64,000 bases of DNA. Source: Piscinibacter sp. (lineage in GTDB: Bacteria; Pseudomonadota; Gammaproteobacteria; Burkholderiales; Burkholderiaceae_C). How positions within the stretch are numbered: the stretch's first letter is position 1; the number at the start of each line of letters is the position of its first letter. This document shows, piece by piece, positions 36,345 to 46,477 of this stretch. The stretch lies in the NCBI GenBank assembly GCA_016706565.1, contig JADJJI010000011.1:186001-250000 (forward strand), written 5' to 3'. The notes under the pieces are model-generated. The model saw only the letters and a list, made by a program, of their open reading frames with translations. It had not been told where the DNA came from and ran no database searches. A program made the position numbers and the translations under genes.

Positions 36345-39300
36345 ATGAAAACAAGAGAGCAGGCACTTGAACTCGTCGAAGCAGCCTTTTTGCAGGCTCG
36401 ACGTAAGACAGCTCCCGAGGCGCGCCAGATGACTCTGGCCGTTCTGAACAATCGACTCCTGCAGATGACGGACCATAGGTTTCGGCCGCAGGACTTCGGC
36501 GCCAAGGACCTAAAGGCCTTTGCCTCATTGCTGCACCCATATCTGCGCCTCGTAGGAGAGCCGAATCGGCCGGCGGTCGAGTGGACCTCCGCGAGTGACA
36601 GTACAGCGTCGGACTCTGCGCCACCATCGGCCGCACACGGCAATACATCTGTCACTGGGCCGACTCAAGTGGCGGTCAATCCTTCCGCGCCGCCGCAGGG
36701 GGAAGCTGGTCGTGTGCGCAAGGACTTGTGGATGGCCATCATGGATTACAGCAGTGGCCGTCCCTACATCTGGGACGCGAGCGCCGGACGGGCGCGTGTG
36801 GCCCAGGCCAATGACGAAGGGGCCCTGCGTATGCCTACGCTGACAATGGTGGAGTTGGCGGAATGGAGGTTCAGCTTCGTCGAAGCGAACAAGGGGCAAC
36901 TGCAAGGGCAAGCGCTGGTGAGCGCGCAGCGATGGCAGGAGCAAGGCCTACCAACGACCTATTTGCCGTTCACGCTTCAGCAGCTCTGGAACAAAGAACT
37001 AGCACTGCGAGTAAAGCAGCGATTGCAGGACTTCTTCTCTCGATTGAACCAGGGTGGCGCCATCGACACAGAGGAAGTTTCGGCATCATCTCGTGCGGAA
37101 GCGGAGCGTGCTGCGCTGGAAGCCGAAGTGGGGGCAGCTAGCGACCGTGGTGATCTCTACTCCGTTGGCGCTCTGCTAGCCCAGGGTCTTTCAGGGGCCG
37201 AGCCGGATGCAGCGGAAGAGCTCCTTGCCAAGGTGACAAGCGCGTGGGCGAGCACGCGCGGCGTGGCCACCGATATCAAGTCCTTGGAGGACCTTGTTGG
37301 CAGGAAGGAGACGTTCACCGTCTCGAATCTGACAACCGCGTTTGTGAACGCGCTCGGCCGGCTTGATGACCTCGACGCTGCGTTGCCGGAAGGGGTTAGC
37401 GACTTTGCGTTTCGGATTCGCGATGAGGTGCGATCAATCTACGACGTTGAGCGGAAGTCGCCCGTTGACATGTGTCGTGCAGCTGTCGCCACCTTGGACC
37501 ACGCGGTGGGGGAGGTTAGGTCGGCAATCGAGCGTTTCGTGCGCACGTCCCCGGCAACTGCTAGCGCAGTCGCTGTTGAGGTCCTGAAGTACGCGCATAG
37601 ATTGCAGCCGCTAGTTGTTCCAGCCGAGCGGCAGTTTCTGCGTGACCTCGACATGCTCATCGGGCCATCGTTTAGGAAGCTCTTCAGCGCCTACGAGCGT
37701 AGCGACGCTGTCGAAGTCCTCCGCAGAGCTCCGGAGTTTCTTGAGAGCATGCGCAAGCAGCGACCCAGTACGACCGACCCTCGGCAGCGCAGTCAAGTTT
37801 GGATGGAGCTGGTGAAGCCGGTCTTCGATCACCTTGAGACGCTGATAGAAGAGGCTACGTCTCGCGGTGAAGTTGCGGTGGCGCCAGCTTTGGCACTTCG
37901 AAACCCAAGGACCAAGGCCGATCTGAGCTCGACGAAATCGGATATCACTTTGGCGTTCACGTTGGTCAACCGAGGCCAAGGGCACGCGAACGACGTGTCA
38001 TTGAGACAGACGGGTGAGACCAACGGTGCAGAGCTGGCCGTGATCGAACCCGCAGGCCCATTCGATGTCCCGCCAGACGGCGAACAAGTCGTGCGTCTTC
38101 GCCTGCGCTTGGGTGCCCCAATCACAGAACTGGACATTCCGATCGAGTGGTCGTGTCAGTCCAACTCGGGAAGGATCCTGGCCAGTGCAGATTGCGTGCA
38201 TGTCTCACAGCAGGTGACCGAGCCAGACTGGAGGGCCCTCCTAGACAACCCGCCTTACAGCCTCAATCCGATACGGCAGCCTGAGCGGCTGTACGGGCGC
38301 GCGTCATCCTTGGGCAAGCTGCGGCTCGCCGCCATGGCCGGTGCATCGCACTTCGTCTGGGGCCAGAAGCGCATTGGCAAGACGTCGCTGCTACAGGTCC
38401 TGGCCGCCGAGCTCTCTCAAAGAGACGACGTCACCTGCGTTCTCTTGCGCATGGGCGAGGTCGCGTCACTCCACGAGGGGCAGCTTGCTCACTTGATCGC
38501 ACAACGCTTGGTCGAAAAAGCGCAGGCCGCCGTGCAGGTTCCAGCCGAAGCGGAGTTTGGTGCCAGCTTCAGTCGCTTGATACCCTTCATGGAGGAGTTG
38601 GTGGCCTCGAAGGGACAGCACAAGTACTTGGTGATCATCGATGAATTCGATGACCTCGATGCCGCGTTCTACACGGGAGAGCGGGGCAAACAGTTCGTGA
38701 AGTCTCTGCGCTCGGTCTCCGAGGTTGGCCTGACCTTCTTCTTTGTCGGAAGTGAACGGATGGAGGCGATCTACAGCCGGCATCAAGCAGACCTGAACAA
38801 GTGGCGAAACATTCAGCTGGATCGAATCGATAGCCGCACTGACTGCCGAGCCCTGATTACCGAGCCGGTCATCAACGTCATCGAGTTCTCCTCCGAGGCG
38901 GTGGACTTCATCACGGACTTCACGGCAGGCAACCCCTTCTACATCCACAACTTCTGCTACCAGGTCTTCGAGCGCTGTTTGCAGGAGCATCGAACTTTTG
39001 TAGATGACAACGACACGCACGCGGTCCGTGACCAGCTGCTTCGCGCGCTTGGCCCAACGAACTTCGCACACCTCTGGGAGGACAACCCGGTCCTGGAGCC
39101 AGAGGAGAAGCGTCGCGAGAGCGCGGAGAACTGCGTCACGTTGGCGTGCATAGCTGTTCTCGGAGGGCGTTACGAAGCGGTCGAAGAACTTGCGGAAGCC
39201 CAAGAGACGCTGCCCATAGCGGCGGAGGACCGTGCTTCCGCCACGGTACTGCGAAGGGCCTCTGAACGACTTGCCCGGCGTGGTGTCTTGAGCGTTGTGG

Positions 39301-40346
39301 GCAGCGGCACGGCTCGCGTCATCAGCCTGCCCATCTTCCGGGAGTGGCTCGGTGGAAGTGCCATTGCAAGACTGCTACCACAGTGGAGCGACTACAAGGA
39401 GTCACTGCGTCGGACGCAAGATCAGGCGGGCCCTGAACGGGAAGCGATCGAAGCAACCGAACAGGGCGCCTTTCCTATCTCCGAGGACGATCTGCTCGCT
39501 ATTACCCCTCGTCTTGTCTATTGCGGTAAGCAGAAAGACGTCGCTGAGATCCGCTCTTGGCTGCGGCAATTCGACGACGACAGTCGGATTGAGATGGCGT
39601 TTCAACTGCTGCGGCGAGTCGCTGACAAGGGGTTCATCAACGAAGGTGCGAAGACCCTGGCGCTCAACGTCTTGGAACAGATGATCCAGGAGAAGCGCCG
39701 TACGACCGGTGAGGGAAAGTGGCAAGTGGTCAAGGAGCGTCGAGACAACCTCGCGCTCGGCTACTTCGATGCTGAACACAAGAGCGGCGGGAGCACTGCA
39801 CGTGAGCTGCAGAAGATCCTTCGCCCTGGAAAGCTGGGACCCGCCATTGGGTTGGAGGCGTGGATGCGAACGCACTTGGAAGCGGATGCCCTCCTCGTAA
39901 TCGCCGACGACTTTGCCGGGACAGGGCAAACGCTCGTGGAAGGGATGGCGAAGTTTCAGGCCAAGATCGACCCGGGCATATGGAACCGCTTTGTCGATGA
40001 AAAGCGGATCGCCGTCTACGTTATGTTCGCCTTTCCAGAAGCGATTGCCAAGGTGCGCAAGGCCTTCCCCGGTATTGAGGTCGTCGCGGCGACCGTTCTC
40101 GGCGACGAATTGAGAGCGTGCGATGAGGCGGCTGGCATCTTTGCTGATGAAGCGGAGCGCCGCTTTGCTGAACAAGTGCTTCAGCAAATCGGCCGTGAAC
40201 TGAGTCCAACTGCGCCAATGGGGCATGGCGGGCAAGGCGCGCTCGTCATCTTCCACAACGCTGCGCCCAACAACAGCTTGCCGATCTTCTGGTGCAGCGG
40301 GACCGTAGGCGAGCGGCCCTGGAAGGCGCTGTTTCAGCGAGCGTAG
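36345..40346 (+). CDS. STAND-type NTPase with N-terminal LOTUS-like and C-terminal phosphoribosyltransferase-like domains
   Basis: 1333 residues. The N-terminal ~75 residues (TLAVLNNRLLQMTDHRFRPQ, DFGAKDLKAFASLLHPYLRL) resemble an OST-HTH/LOTUS RNA-binding domain. A helical region follows to about 600, then a short beta-rich Ig-like segment, then a P-loop NTPase: Walker A GQKRIGKTS at 673-681, Walker B YLVIIDEFDD at about 761-770, sensor FFFVGSERMEAIY. A winged-helix region precedes a C-terminal ~250-residue domain with LVIADDFAGTGQT at 1185-1196, the PRPP-binding-loop pattern of phosphoribosyltransferases, and the terminal WCSGTVGERPWKALF. This fits a STAND defence protein whose PRTase-like domain is a candidate effector. 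Function is inferred from architecture and island location. Confidence 0.78.
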   Translation: MKTREQALELVEAAFLQARRKTAPEARQMTLAVLNNRLLQMTDHRFRPQDFGAKDLKAFASLLHPYLRLVGEPNRPAVEWTSASDSTASDSAPPSAAHGNTSVTGPTQVAVNPSAPPQGEAGRVRKDLWMAIMDYSSGRPYIWDASAGRARVAQANDEGALRMPTLTMVELAEWRFSFVEANKGQLQGQALVSAQRWQEQGLPTTYLPFTLQQLWNKELALRVKQRLQDFFSRLNQGGAIDTEEVSASSRAEAERAALEAEVGAASDRGDLYSVGALLAQGLSGAEPDAAEELLAKVTSAWASTRGVATDIKSLEDLVGRKETFTVSNLTTAFVNALGRLDDLDAALPEGVSDFAFRIRDEVRSIYDVERKSPVDMCRAAVATLDHAVGEVRSAIERFVRTSPATASAVAVEVLKYAHRLQPLVVPAERQFLRDLDMLIGPSFRKLFSAYERSDAVEVLRRAPEFLESMRKQRPSTTDPRQRSQVWMELVKPVFDHLETLIEEATSRGEVAVAPALALRNPRTKADLSSTKSDITLAFTLVNRGQGHANDVSLRQTGETNGAELAVIEPAGPFDVPPDGEQVVRLRLRLGAPITELDIPIEWSCQSNSGRILASADCVHVSQQVTEPDWRALLDNPPYSLNPIRQPERLYGRASSLGKLRLAAMAGASHFVWGQKRIGKTSLLQVLAAELSQRDDVTCVLLRMGEVASLHEGQLAHLIAQRLVEKAQAAVQVPAEAEFGASFSRLIPFMEELVASKGQHKYLVIIDEFDDLDAAFYTGERGKQFVKSLRSVSEVGLTFFFVGSERMEAIYSRHQADLNKWRNIQLDRIDSRTDCRALITEPVINVIEFSSEAVDFITDFTAGNPFYIHNFCYQVFERCLQEHRTFVDDNDTHAVRDQLLRALGPTNFAHLWEDNPVLEPEEKRRESAENCVTLACIAVLGGRYEAVEELAEAQETLPIAAEDRASATVLRRASERLARRGVLSVVGSGTARVISLPIFREWLGGSAIARLLPQWSDYKESLRRTQDQAGPEREAIEATEQGAFPISEDDLLAITPRLVYCGKQKDVAEIRSWLRQFDDDSRIEMAFQLLRRVADKGFINEGAKTLALNVLEQMIQEKRRTTGEGKWQVVKERRDNLALGYFDAEHKSGGSTARELQKILRPGKLGPAIGLEAWMRTHLEADALLVIADDFAGTGQTLVEGMAKFQAKIDPGIWNRFVDEKRIAVYVMFAFPEAIAKVRKAFPGIEVVAATVLGDELRACDEAAGIFADEAERRFAEQVLQQIGRELSPTAPMGHGGQGALVIFHNAAPNNSLPIFWCSGTVGERPWKALFQRA

Positions 40347-40502
40347 GCACTTAGATCGGTCGCCTATGCCGCCTGCCATTGCCTCCCGGCATGGCGCGGG
40401 CCGGCCACCGTTGGGGGCGCCGCGGTGGCGCGGCCAATGAGGCCGCTCAGCGCGTCGGCGAGCGCGTGATGTGGGTCGACAGCAGCAAAATCACGTCACC
40501 CG

Positions 40503-43500
40503 ATGTCAGCACCCTCACGCCTCATCAAGCGTACCGCCATCCCGCTCAGCGGGTACGTGTACCAGAACCTTGTTGGGCTTCGGCTCCTCTGCGACTGGCT
40601 CGACGATCCGGGGCTCTACGAGTGGGTCCGGTTCGAGGCCGACCACGACGAGGTTCCTCAGGGCCTCGACGATATTGTCGCGCAGCGCAGGGATGGCCTG
40701 ATCGTCCTGCTACAGGTCAAGTTCACCGTCGACGCGCAGGACGCCGGAAATGCCTTGACCTGGGACTGGCTGCTTGCCCGCAAGCCCAGGGGCCGGTCCC
40801 TACTGCAGAAGTGGTGCGACGCCTTGTCCGGGATTGGGGCTGAGCGCGTCCACGCAGCTGCGCTGGTCACGAACCGGATCCCGAGTCGTGAGTGTGAAGC
40901 CACGATCGACGCGTCGTCCCTGCGCGTGACTCTGGACAGCGTCGACGCGGCCGTGCGTAGCGAAATCTTTGGGCAGCTGGGCGGCGAAGACAGGGCCAGG
41001 GCCTTCTTCGACCGCTTCGAGTTCCGGCACAGCTATCAGGGCGCGGACGCGCTCGAGAGAAGCGTCGTCGATCGCTTCATCTCGCAACACGGCGATCGCA
41101 CCGGGTGGCTCGCCCTGTTCCGGGAGGCAATTGACTGGGCGGTGCGCAGGAACTTTCCGCCGCCCGATGGGAGGATCACCCTCGATCTCCTGCGCGGGAC
41201 TGTCGATGTCCGCCGTCCGAGGCCCCTGGAACAGTCGTTCCGCGTGCCGGATGGTTACCAGCCGCCCGATGGGGAGTTCGCCGATGGATTCCTGCGTGAC
41301 CTGGACAGGAACCCGGTGCTGGTCCTGTGGGGGTCGCCCGGTCAAGGCAAGAGTACGTTCCTGAGCCACGTCTGCAGAGAACTGGACCGGCGCGGGTTGC
41401 CGTACATCCGCCACCACTACTTCCTCGACCTGGGCGACCGCTCTGATCGTTTCACGCTGGGGAGCGTAGCCAACTCGCTCATCTCGCAGATGGAGGTGCG
41501 CCACTTCGCCCATGTGCAGGGGCTGCACATCGGCCAGGAGCACCTGCGCGGCTGGATCGAAGCTTGCGCGAACGGATACGCCAGCGAAGGCAAGCGGTTC
41601 ATCGTGGTCATCGACGGCCTCGACCATGTCTGGCGGGAGAACGACCGCGACCGGCAACCGCTGGACAGTCTCTTCAGGGCCCTGTTGCCCGTGCCCGCCA
41701 ACGTCACCCTGGTCATGGGCACCCAAAAAGTGACCGACGAGAAACTGCCTTCCCAGTTCGGCCGCTTCGTCGACGCCGACGCCTGGCGGGAGCTTCCGCG
41801 CATGTCACTTGTGTCCATCGAGAGCTGGCTCCGGGCTCAGCTCGACGCCGGGCGCTTCGAGTCGGAAAGTGGGAGGCTTCCGGCTGCAGACAGCCTGGTG
41901 GGGCTCGCCCGTGCCTTCCAGGACGTCACTGGCAGCCACCCGCTGGTGCTGACCTACTCCTTCGAGGCACTGGTCAGGCAGCATCGGGTCCTGGAGCCTT
42001 CGACGGTCCGCTCGAACGCGCTGGCGCCGGACGGAGACATCCGGAAGTACTACGGCATGCTCTGGCAGCAACTGCCGAATCACGCGAAGGACGCCCTGCA
42101 CCTGCTGGCGGACACCGGCTTCATCTGGCCGCCGCTGGGCCTGGAGACCTGCTTGGGCACGGAGCCGGGCGAACTGAGCCCCGCGATCGGGCACCTGCTC
42201 CACAACTCGGAAGCCGGGCAGGTGGCCTTCCACGGAAGCTTGTACGCATTTGTCCGCGAGATCACCGAGCATGCCGGGCGGGTGCAAGTCCTGTTGCCTG
42301 GGGTGGTCGCATGGCTGCAGAACCAGGCACCTAGGTTCCACCGCTGGGGCTGGCAGTGGTTGTACGAAGCGCGGGCCGGCGATCCGCGAAACCTGCTGGC
42401 CCGCCCTGACAGGAACTGGGTGATCGAGAGCCTCGCCGCCGCGTATCCCCAGGACCAGGTCGAGGCCATCCTAGGGCGTGCCGAGGAAATCGCGTTCAGC
42501 AACGGTGATTTCGCGGACGCGATCCGCATCCGGTGGCTCAAGACGCGCGTCTACAACGGACCGCAGTTCCAGGTCGACGACTACGAGCGGCTCTACGCCT
42601 GCGCCTTGCAGCTCACCGACGACGAGTTCCCGCTGAAGACGCTGGCTTCCGGCCTGCAGACCGCGAGCATCGATCGCCTCCACCTGCTGGGCAGCCAGTA
42701 TCTGCTGGCGGGGCGAACCGCCGAGGCGACCGAGTGCCTCGAGCAGATGCGCCGGCGCATCAACGACCGCGTGAGCGTGGGCGCCTACGCCGGCGATGAG
42801 TACAAGGTCGCCGTCGAGGGCTGGCTGCAACTTGCCGCGGGTACCGGCCGGTTTGAACCCGAGCGGATCCTTTCCATCACCGGCGGCGCCGGCACGAAAG
42901 ATGACGCCGCGCAACTGCTCGACGTGTTTCTTCGGGAACTCACCAAGAAGGCCGAGCTCGCGCCGCTCATGGCGTTCGTGTGCCTGCCGATGGCGCTCGT
43001 CCAGCGGGTCGAACTCGAGCTGGCGTGCCTGCGTCTCGCCGGTGCACTGCGCGCGAAGGTCCACGAGTGGCCGGCCTTCGCCAGGTTCTCTAAGCACCCC
43101 CTGTCCGCATGCTGGCGACTGCTCTACCAGAAGGACACCTACAGGCATCACCACTTCAACGAATGCGAGCCGATGCTCGACGTGGCTCAACACAGCGCAC
43201 CGTCGCGCGAGGTCACGCAGCGCTATCTGCATCGCTTCTTCTTCGCGAGGGTTGCGCGCTGCTTGTCGCAGCGCGGTGCCGCGGTCGTCGAGCCGGCGCC
43301 TGTCTATGGGAAGCGAGCCTGGCTGACGGAAGCCTGCAACCAGATGGCGATGCTGGCAGACACTGTTGGGGCGCTCCTGGCCCGCCACGAGGACCCGGCG
43401 TTCGCATTGCCGTTCCGCCTCCTGCACGCAGTCAGGCAGCCCGAGGGCTACGAGGCCGTGACCGACCACATCCCGTTCCGTGACGCGCTCACCGAGGTGT

Positions 43501-44879
43501 CCGGCGACCTGTTCCTGCTGACCGCGCTGCGCACGGGTCGGGTAAAGGTCTCGTCAACTGAGTGGGCCTACGCCAGGAAGTCGCAGCACTTCGCGTCATC
43601 CAGCTGGTGCGACCGGTTCGCCGGTCCTGGCCTGGACCTGCTGGATCGCGAGCTGGTCGGTGACGAGATCGATGGCCGGGCGCGCGACATCACGACGGTC
43701 GTGACCCCCTTCAACGAAAGGGCGGCCAGCTATGTCGAGCTCTGCCAGCTCGCGACCACCTTCGGACTCAGGGAGCGCGCCGACGCCCTGTTGCGCAGGT
43801 CGCTGGCCTGCGTGATCGGCTACGGTTGGCGCAAGGATCCCACCATCTCTTTCGCGCTTGATGCCGTGAAGGCGATCTCGCCGAAGGATCGTGCGTTCGC
43901 GACGGACATGCTGCGCCGGCTTGTCCCGGTCGTCCTGCCCCTGGGGGACATAACTGAGGACTCCGGCACCCGCCCTTCGGACCTTGCGGCCCTGATCATC
44001 GATCTGATGCCGGAGGTCTTCGCCGCCTTCTACAACCACTGCCTCATGTCGTCAGAGTGGTATACGGCGGCGAACGTCTTCGCTGAACTGCTGTCGAGCC
44101 AGCTGCTCGATGACCCGGCCATGCCTGTCGTTGCCGCGGCGCTGTGGGACAGTACTTCCGTGGCAGCGCTGCGCGGCCGCGCAGCGGCAGGCGATTCCCA
44201 TGCACAGGCTTTGATCACCGCCAACGCGGAACGCTTCGGCCTGTCGGTCGAAGAGCTCGGCAGCGAGCGGGAGCGCCACAACTCGCCCGAGCCGGAAGAG
44301 CCGGTCATCGACGTGACCGCCTATTCCGCCTCCAGTGTCCAGGAACTGCAGGCGGAGCTCCGCTCGCGCAACGCCTACGTGGCGGAGCGCAGGATCGTCC
44401 GCAGATGGTTCGAGCATTGGCTGGCACAGGGCCGGGGGATCGAACTGCTGCGCAGCCTCGAGCCGCTGCGCGACCGGCGCGACGGCGTCGGCGGGATCGC
44501 CGACATCCTGGACCAGGCCTTCGAGACGAGCCTGAGCCTGGAGGGCAGGGAGACGGCATACCGCTGGCTGGTCGCCGCGCAACTGCAATGCCGCGGCTGG
44601 GACGAGTACCAAGGCCTGCAGCAGGCGCTCCGGCGGTACGCGACGTTCGCGGCCCACTACAGGGACAGGTGGAGGCAGTTCATCTCCGATACGACCCGGC
44701 CGGACGGGCCCGGTGGCTCTCTGTCCATCCCGCACCATCGCCTAGTTCACTTTCTCCTCGCGGTGGACGAGATTGCCGCGGCCAGGAGCGTGGTCGAGGC
44801 AATGGTGGACACGATCGTCGAGGACTTCTCCGACCAGCCGCTGACGAGTCCGGCCTGGCTGGGGCAGGCAAGGGCATGA
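40503..44879 (+). CDS. DUF4297/Cap4-like nuclease fused to a STAND NTPase
   Basis: 1458 residues. The N terminus has the DUF4297 (Cap4-type) restriction-endonuclease-like pattern: GYVYQNLVGLRLLCDWL, then GLDDIVAQRRDGLIVLLQVK, giving catalytic D57 and the Q-x-K at 71-73. An NTPase follows with Walker A LWGSPGQGKST (276-285) and Walker B RFIVVIDGLDHVW (365-377), then about 1000 residues of helical TPR-like repeats, the usual sensor of STAND proteins. A plausible model is ligand recognition by the repeats, oligomerisation, and DNA cleavage by the nuclease, as in Avs-type systems. The stop overlaps the next gene (ATGA), so it works with that partner. Confidence 0.82.
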   Translation: MSAPSRLIKRTAIPLSGYVYQNLVGLRLLCDWLDDPGLYEWVRFEADHDEVPQGLDDIVAQRRDGLIVLLQVKFTVDAQDAGNALTWDWLLARKPRGRSLLQKWCDALSGIGAERVHAAALVTNRIPSRECEATIDASSLRVTLDSVDAAVRSEIFGQLGGEDRARAFFDRFEFRHSYQGADALERSVVDRFISQHGDRTGWLALFREAIDWAVRRNFPPPDGRITLDLLRGTVDVRRPRPLEQSFRVPDGYQPPDGEFADGFLRDLDRNPVLVLWGSPGQGKSTFLSHVCRELDRRGLPYIRHHYFLDLGDRSDRFTLGSVANSLISQMEVRHFAHVQGLHIGQEHLRGWIEACANGYASEGKRFIVVIDGLDHVWRENDRDRQPLDSLFRALLPVPANVTLVMGTQKVTDEKLPSQFGRFVDADAWRELPRMSLVSIESWLRAQLDAGRFESESGRLPAADSLVGLARAFQDVTGSHPLVLTYSFEALVRQHRVLEPSTVRSNALAPDGDIRKYYGMLWQQLPNHAKDALHLLADTGFIWPPLGLETCLGTEPGELSPAIGHLLHNSEAGQVAFHGSLYAFVREITEHAGRVQVLLPGVVAWLQNQAPRFHRWGWQWLYEARAGDPRNLLARPDRNWVIESLAAAYPQDQVEAILGRAEEIAFSNGDFADAIRIRWLKTRVYNGPQFQVDDYERLYACALQLTDDEFPLKTLASGLQTASIDRLHLLGSQYLLAGRTAEATECLEQMRRRINDRVSVGAYAGDEYKVAVEGWLQLAAGTGRFEPERILSITGGAGTKDDAAQLLDVFLRELTKKAELAPLMAFVCLPMALVQRVELELACLRLAGALRAKVHEWPAFARFSKHPLSACWRLLYQKDTYRHHHFNECEPMLDVAQHSAPSREVTQRYLHRFFFARVARCLSQRGAAVVEPAPVYGKRAWLTEACNQMAMLADTVGALLARHEDPAFALPFRLLHAVRQPEGYEAVTDHIPFRDALTEVSGDLFLLTALRTGRVKVSSTEWAYARKSQHFASSSWCDRFAGPGLDLLDRELVGDEIDGRARDITTVVTPFNERAASYVELCQLATTFGLRERADALLRRSLACVIGYGWRKDPTISFALDAVKAISPKDRAFATDMLRRLVPVVLPLGDITEDSGTRPSDLAALIIDLMPEVFAAFYNHCLMSSEWYTAANVFAELLSSQLLDDPAMPVVAAALWDSTSVAALRGRAAAGDSHAQALITANAERFGLSVEELGSERERHNSPEPEEPVIDVTAYSASSVQELQAELRSRNAYVAERRIVRRWFEHWLAQGRGIELLRSLEPLRDRRDGVGGIADILDQAFETSLSLEGRETAYRWLVAAQLQCRGWDEYQGLQQALRRYATFAAHYRDRWRQFISDTTRPDGPGGSLSIPHHRLVHFLLAVDEIAAARSVVEAMVDTIVEDFSDQPLTSPAWLGQARA

Positions 44880-46357
44880 CGGGCGCGGAACTGCTCGATG
44901 TTGCGATGTGCAGGCTTCGCCTGCCTGTTCCCATGGCCAAGCTGCAGGTGATCCATCAGGTCGCCGGAGCACTCAAGGACGAGAGGACGGGTGCGGCGAC
45001 GTGGCAGGCGCTGCTGCGATGGCTGCGTGCGCTCACGCTTGAGTCGGAGGTACTCGAGGCACTCGCGATCGTGGTCGCCGCGCGGGGGGCACCCGTTCTC
45101 TCGTCGGCGGATCTGCGGGCCGCGATCAACGCGCCCTCCGCGCTGTCTGATGCCTTCATCGGGCACGCCTTCGGCACGCCCGTGCTCGTGCACTCGTGGC
45201 TGAAGGGTCACTCGGGCGAGGCGCCGCGCTTCTACCGACGGCCAGAGCTGAGAGAGGAGCTCGCACTCGGCCAGATCGTGCCTAGGGCCCTGGTGCTCAG
45301 CTTGCAGGACCTGCAGCAGGAGTCGCGCAGGCCCTTCATCGCGCAGTGGACCTTCGAGTTCGAGCGGCTGATCGAGCGTACCGACAGCAGCTGGGACGGC
45401 CACTTCAGCTTCTTCCTTCCCGAGAGCGACCGGGGCGAGGTGGGCCAGTTCGTCGCGCGGCGTGGCCAGCTCGCGAGGTCTGCCTTCCTAAGGACGCTTG
45501 CCCTCGCCGCTGACTTGTGGGACATGCCCATTGCGGAGGCCCAGGCCGCGGCGATGGTCGCGTCGCCGGCGGACCTCAGCCTGTTGCCGATGCTGCCCGG
45601 CGAGGTGCCCGGATGGGTGAAGTCCCTCCATGGTGCCCGTCCCAGTACGTCGGACCAGGCTGCTGGGCTTGCCGCGTCGGTGCTAAGGGACGTGCATGAA
45701 GCCGGGGGCAACGCGCTGCTGCATCTCAACCTCCCACTGCACGGAGATGCTCGGTACAGCTGCGAACTGGAGATCGTTTCGATCCTTGCTTCCGAGGAAA
45801 CCGTCGATGCTCGGGAAGTATTTCGTGTTCACGACTTCCTTCTGGGGCGGATGCACGTGCCGAGGGCCGAGGACCTGACGCTTCGCATCGATGCGTTGGA
45901 CAAAGAGGCCACTTTTCCAACAAGAGCGGGTGGGCGCCTCCGGCCCGCTCTGCTGCCGCTCGTAAGCAACAACGCTGGATATCTGCAGTCAGATCTCGTT
46001 AGGCGCATGCCGCGCCTGCCTGCCCACGAGTCGCGGACCCCCCTGATCGTGACTCCTCGCAAGGGAGGTGCGGACGTCCACCTTTCCGGGACCAAGGCTG
46101 GCGAGTTGCTTCACTGGAACTGGAAGTGGAGGCCGACCCATCCGAAGCACATGGGCAGCCCCACCGGTGTGTGTCTTGTCATCAACCGCGACGTGGCCAC
46201 CCGACTTCTTAACGTCGGCGGCATGCGACTCTGCCACGTGTGGAGGGCGAGGGTGCTGACGCGCGAAACCGATTACAAGAATTGGGGCGAGGAACTCTGG
46301 CAAGGATCTGTGCCCGATTTGGGGCCGGGCGGCGCGAAGAAGTGCATCAGCAGTTGA
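44876..46357 (+). CDS. Partner protein of the DUF4297-STAND gene, unknown family
   Basis: 493 residues. The start codon overlaps the preceding stop by 4 bp, indicating translational coupling. No known domain is evident. The first 90 residues are helical (DVAMCRLRLPVPMAKLQVIH, LLRWLRALTLESEVLEALA). The middle carries beta strands and PFIAQWTFEFERLIERTDSS; the C-terminal part is mixed (TPLIVTPRKGGADVHLSGTK, GVCLVINRDVATRLLNVGG) and contains several basic patches. It may be a regulator or a recognition subunit of the STAND nuclease. The 3' end lies only 16 bp before the ardB-derived direct repeat. Confidence 0.75.
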   Translation: MTGAELLDVAMCRLRLPVPMAKLQVIHQVAGALKDERTGAATWQALLRWLRALTLESEVLEALAIVVAARGAPVLSSADLRAAINAPSALSDAFIGHAFGTPVLVHSWLKGHSGEAPRFYRRPELREELALGQIVPRALVLSLQDLQQESRRPFIAQWTFEFERLIERTDSSWDGHFSFFLPESDRGEVGQFVARRGQLARSAFLRTLALAADLWDMPIAEAQAAAMVASPADLSLLPMLPGEVPGWVKSLHGARPSTSDQAAGLAASVLRDVHEAGGNALLHLNLPLHGDARYSCELEIVSILASEETVDAREVFRVHDFLLGRMHVPRAEDLTLRIDALDKEATFPTRAGGRLRPALLPLVSNNAGYLQSDLVRRMPRLPAHESRTPLIVTPRKGGADVHLSGTKAGELLHWNWKWRPTHPKHMGSPTGVCLVINRDVATRLLNVGGMRLCHVWRARVLTRETDYKNWGEELWQGSVPDLGPGGAKKCISS

Positions 46358-46373
46358 ACCAGCGCGAGCTACG

Positions 46374-46477
46374 GCCCCTCCGGCCCGACTTCGGGAGTTG
46401 CAGCGGGCGCTTGCAAGCTTCGCGGCCTTGCATCCAGAGCGAAGGGCAATTCTTTCCGTACTCGACTACTAGACGGG
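46374..46477 (+). repeat. Direct repeat copy B (ardB 3'-end fragment)
   Basis: Same sequence as 35081-35181 without the upstream part of ardB: shared blocks include GCGGGCGCTTGCAAGCTTCG and GTACTCGACT..TAGACGGG. It is an isolated fragment here with no reading frame of its own. The pair suggests insertion or duplication of the 35.2-46.4 kb module at the ardB 3' end. Confidence 0.9.
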
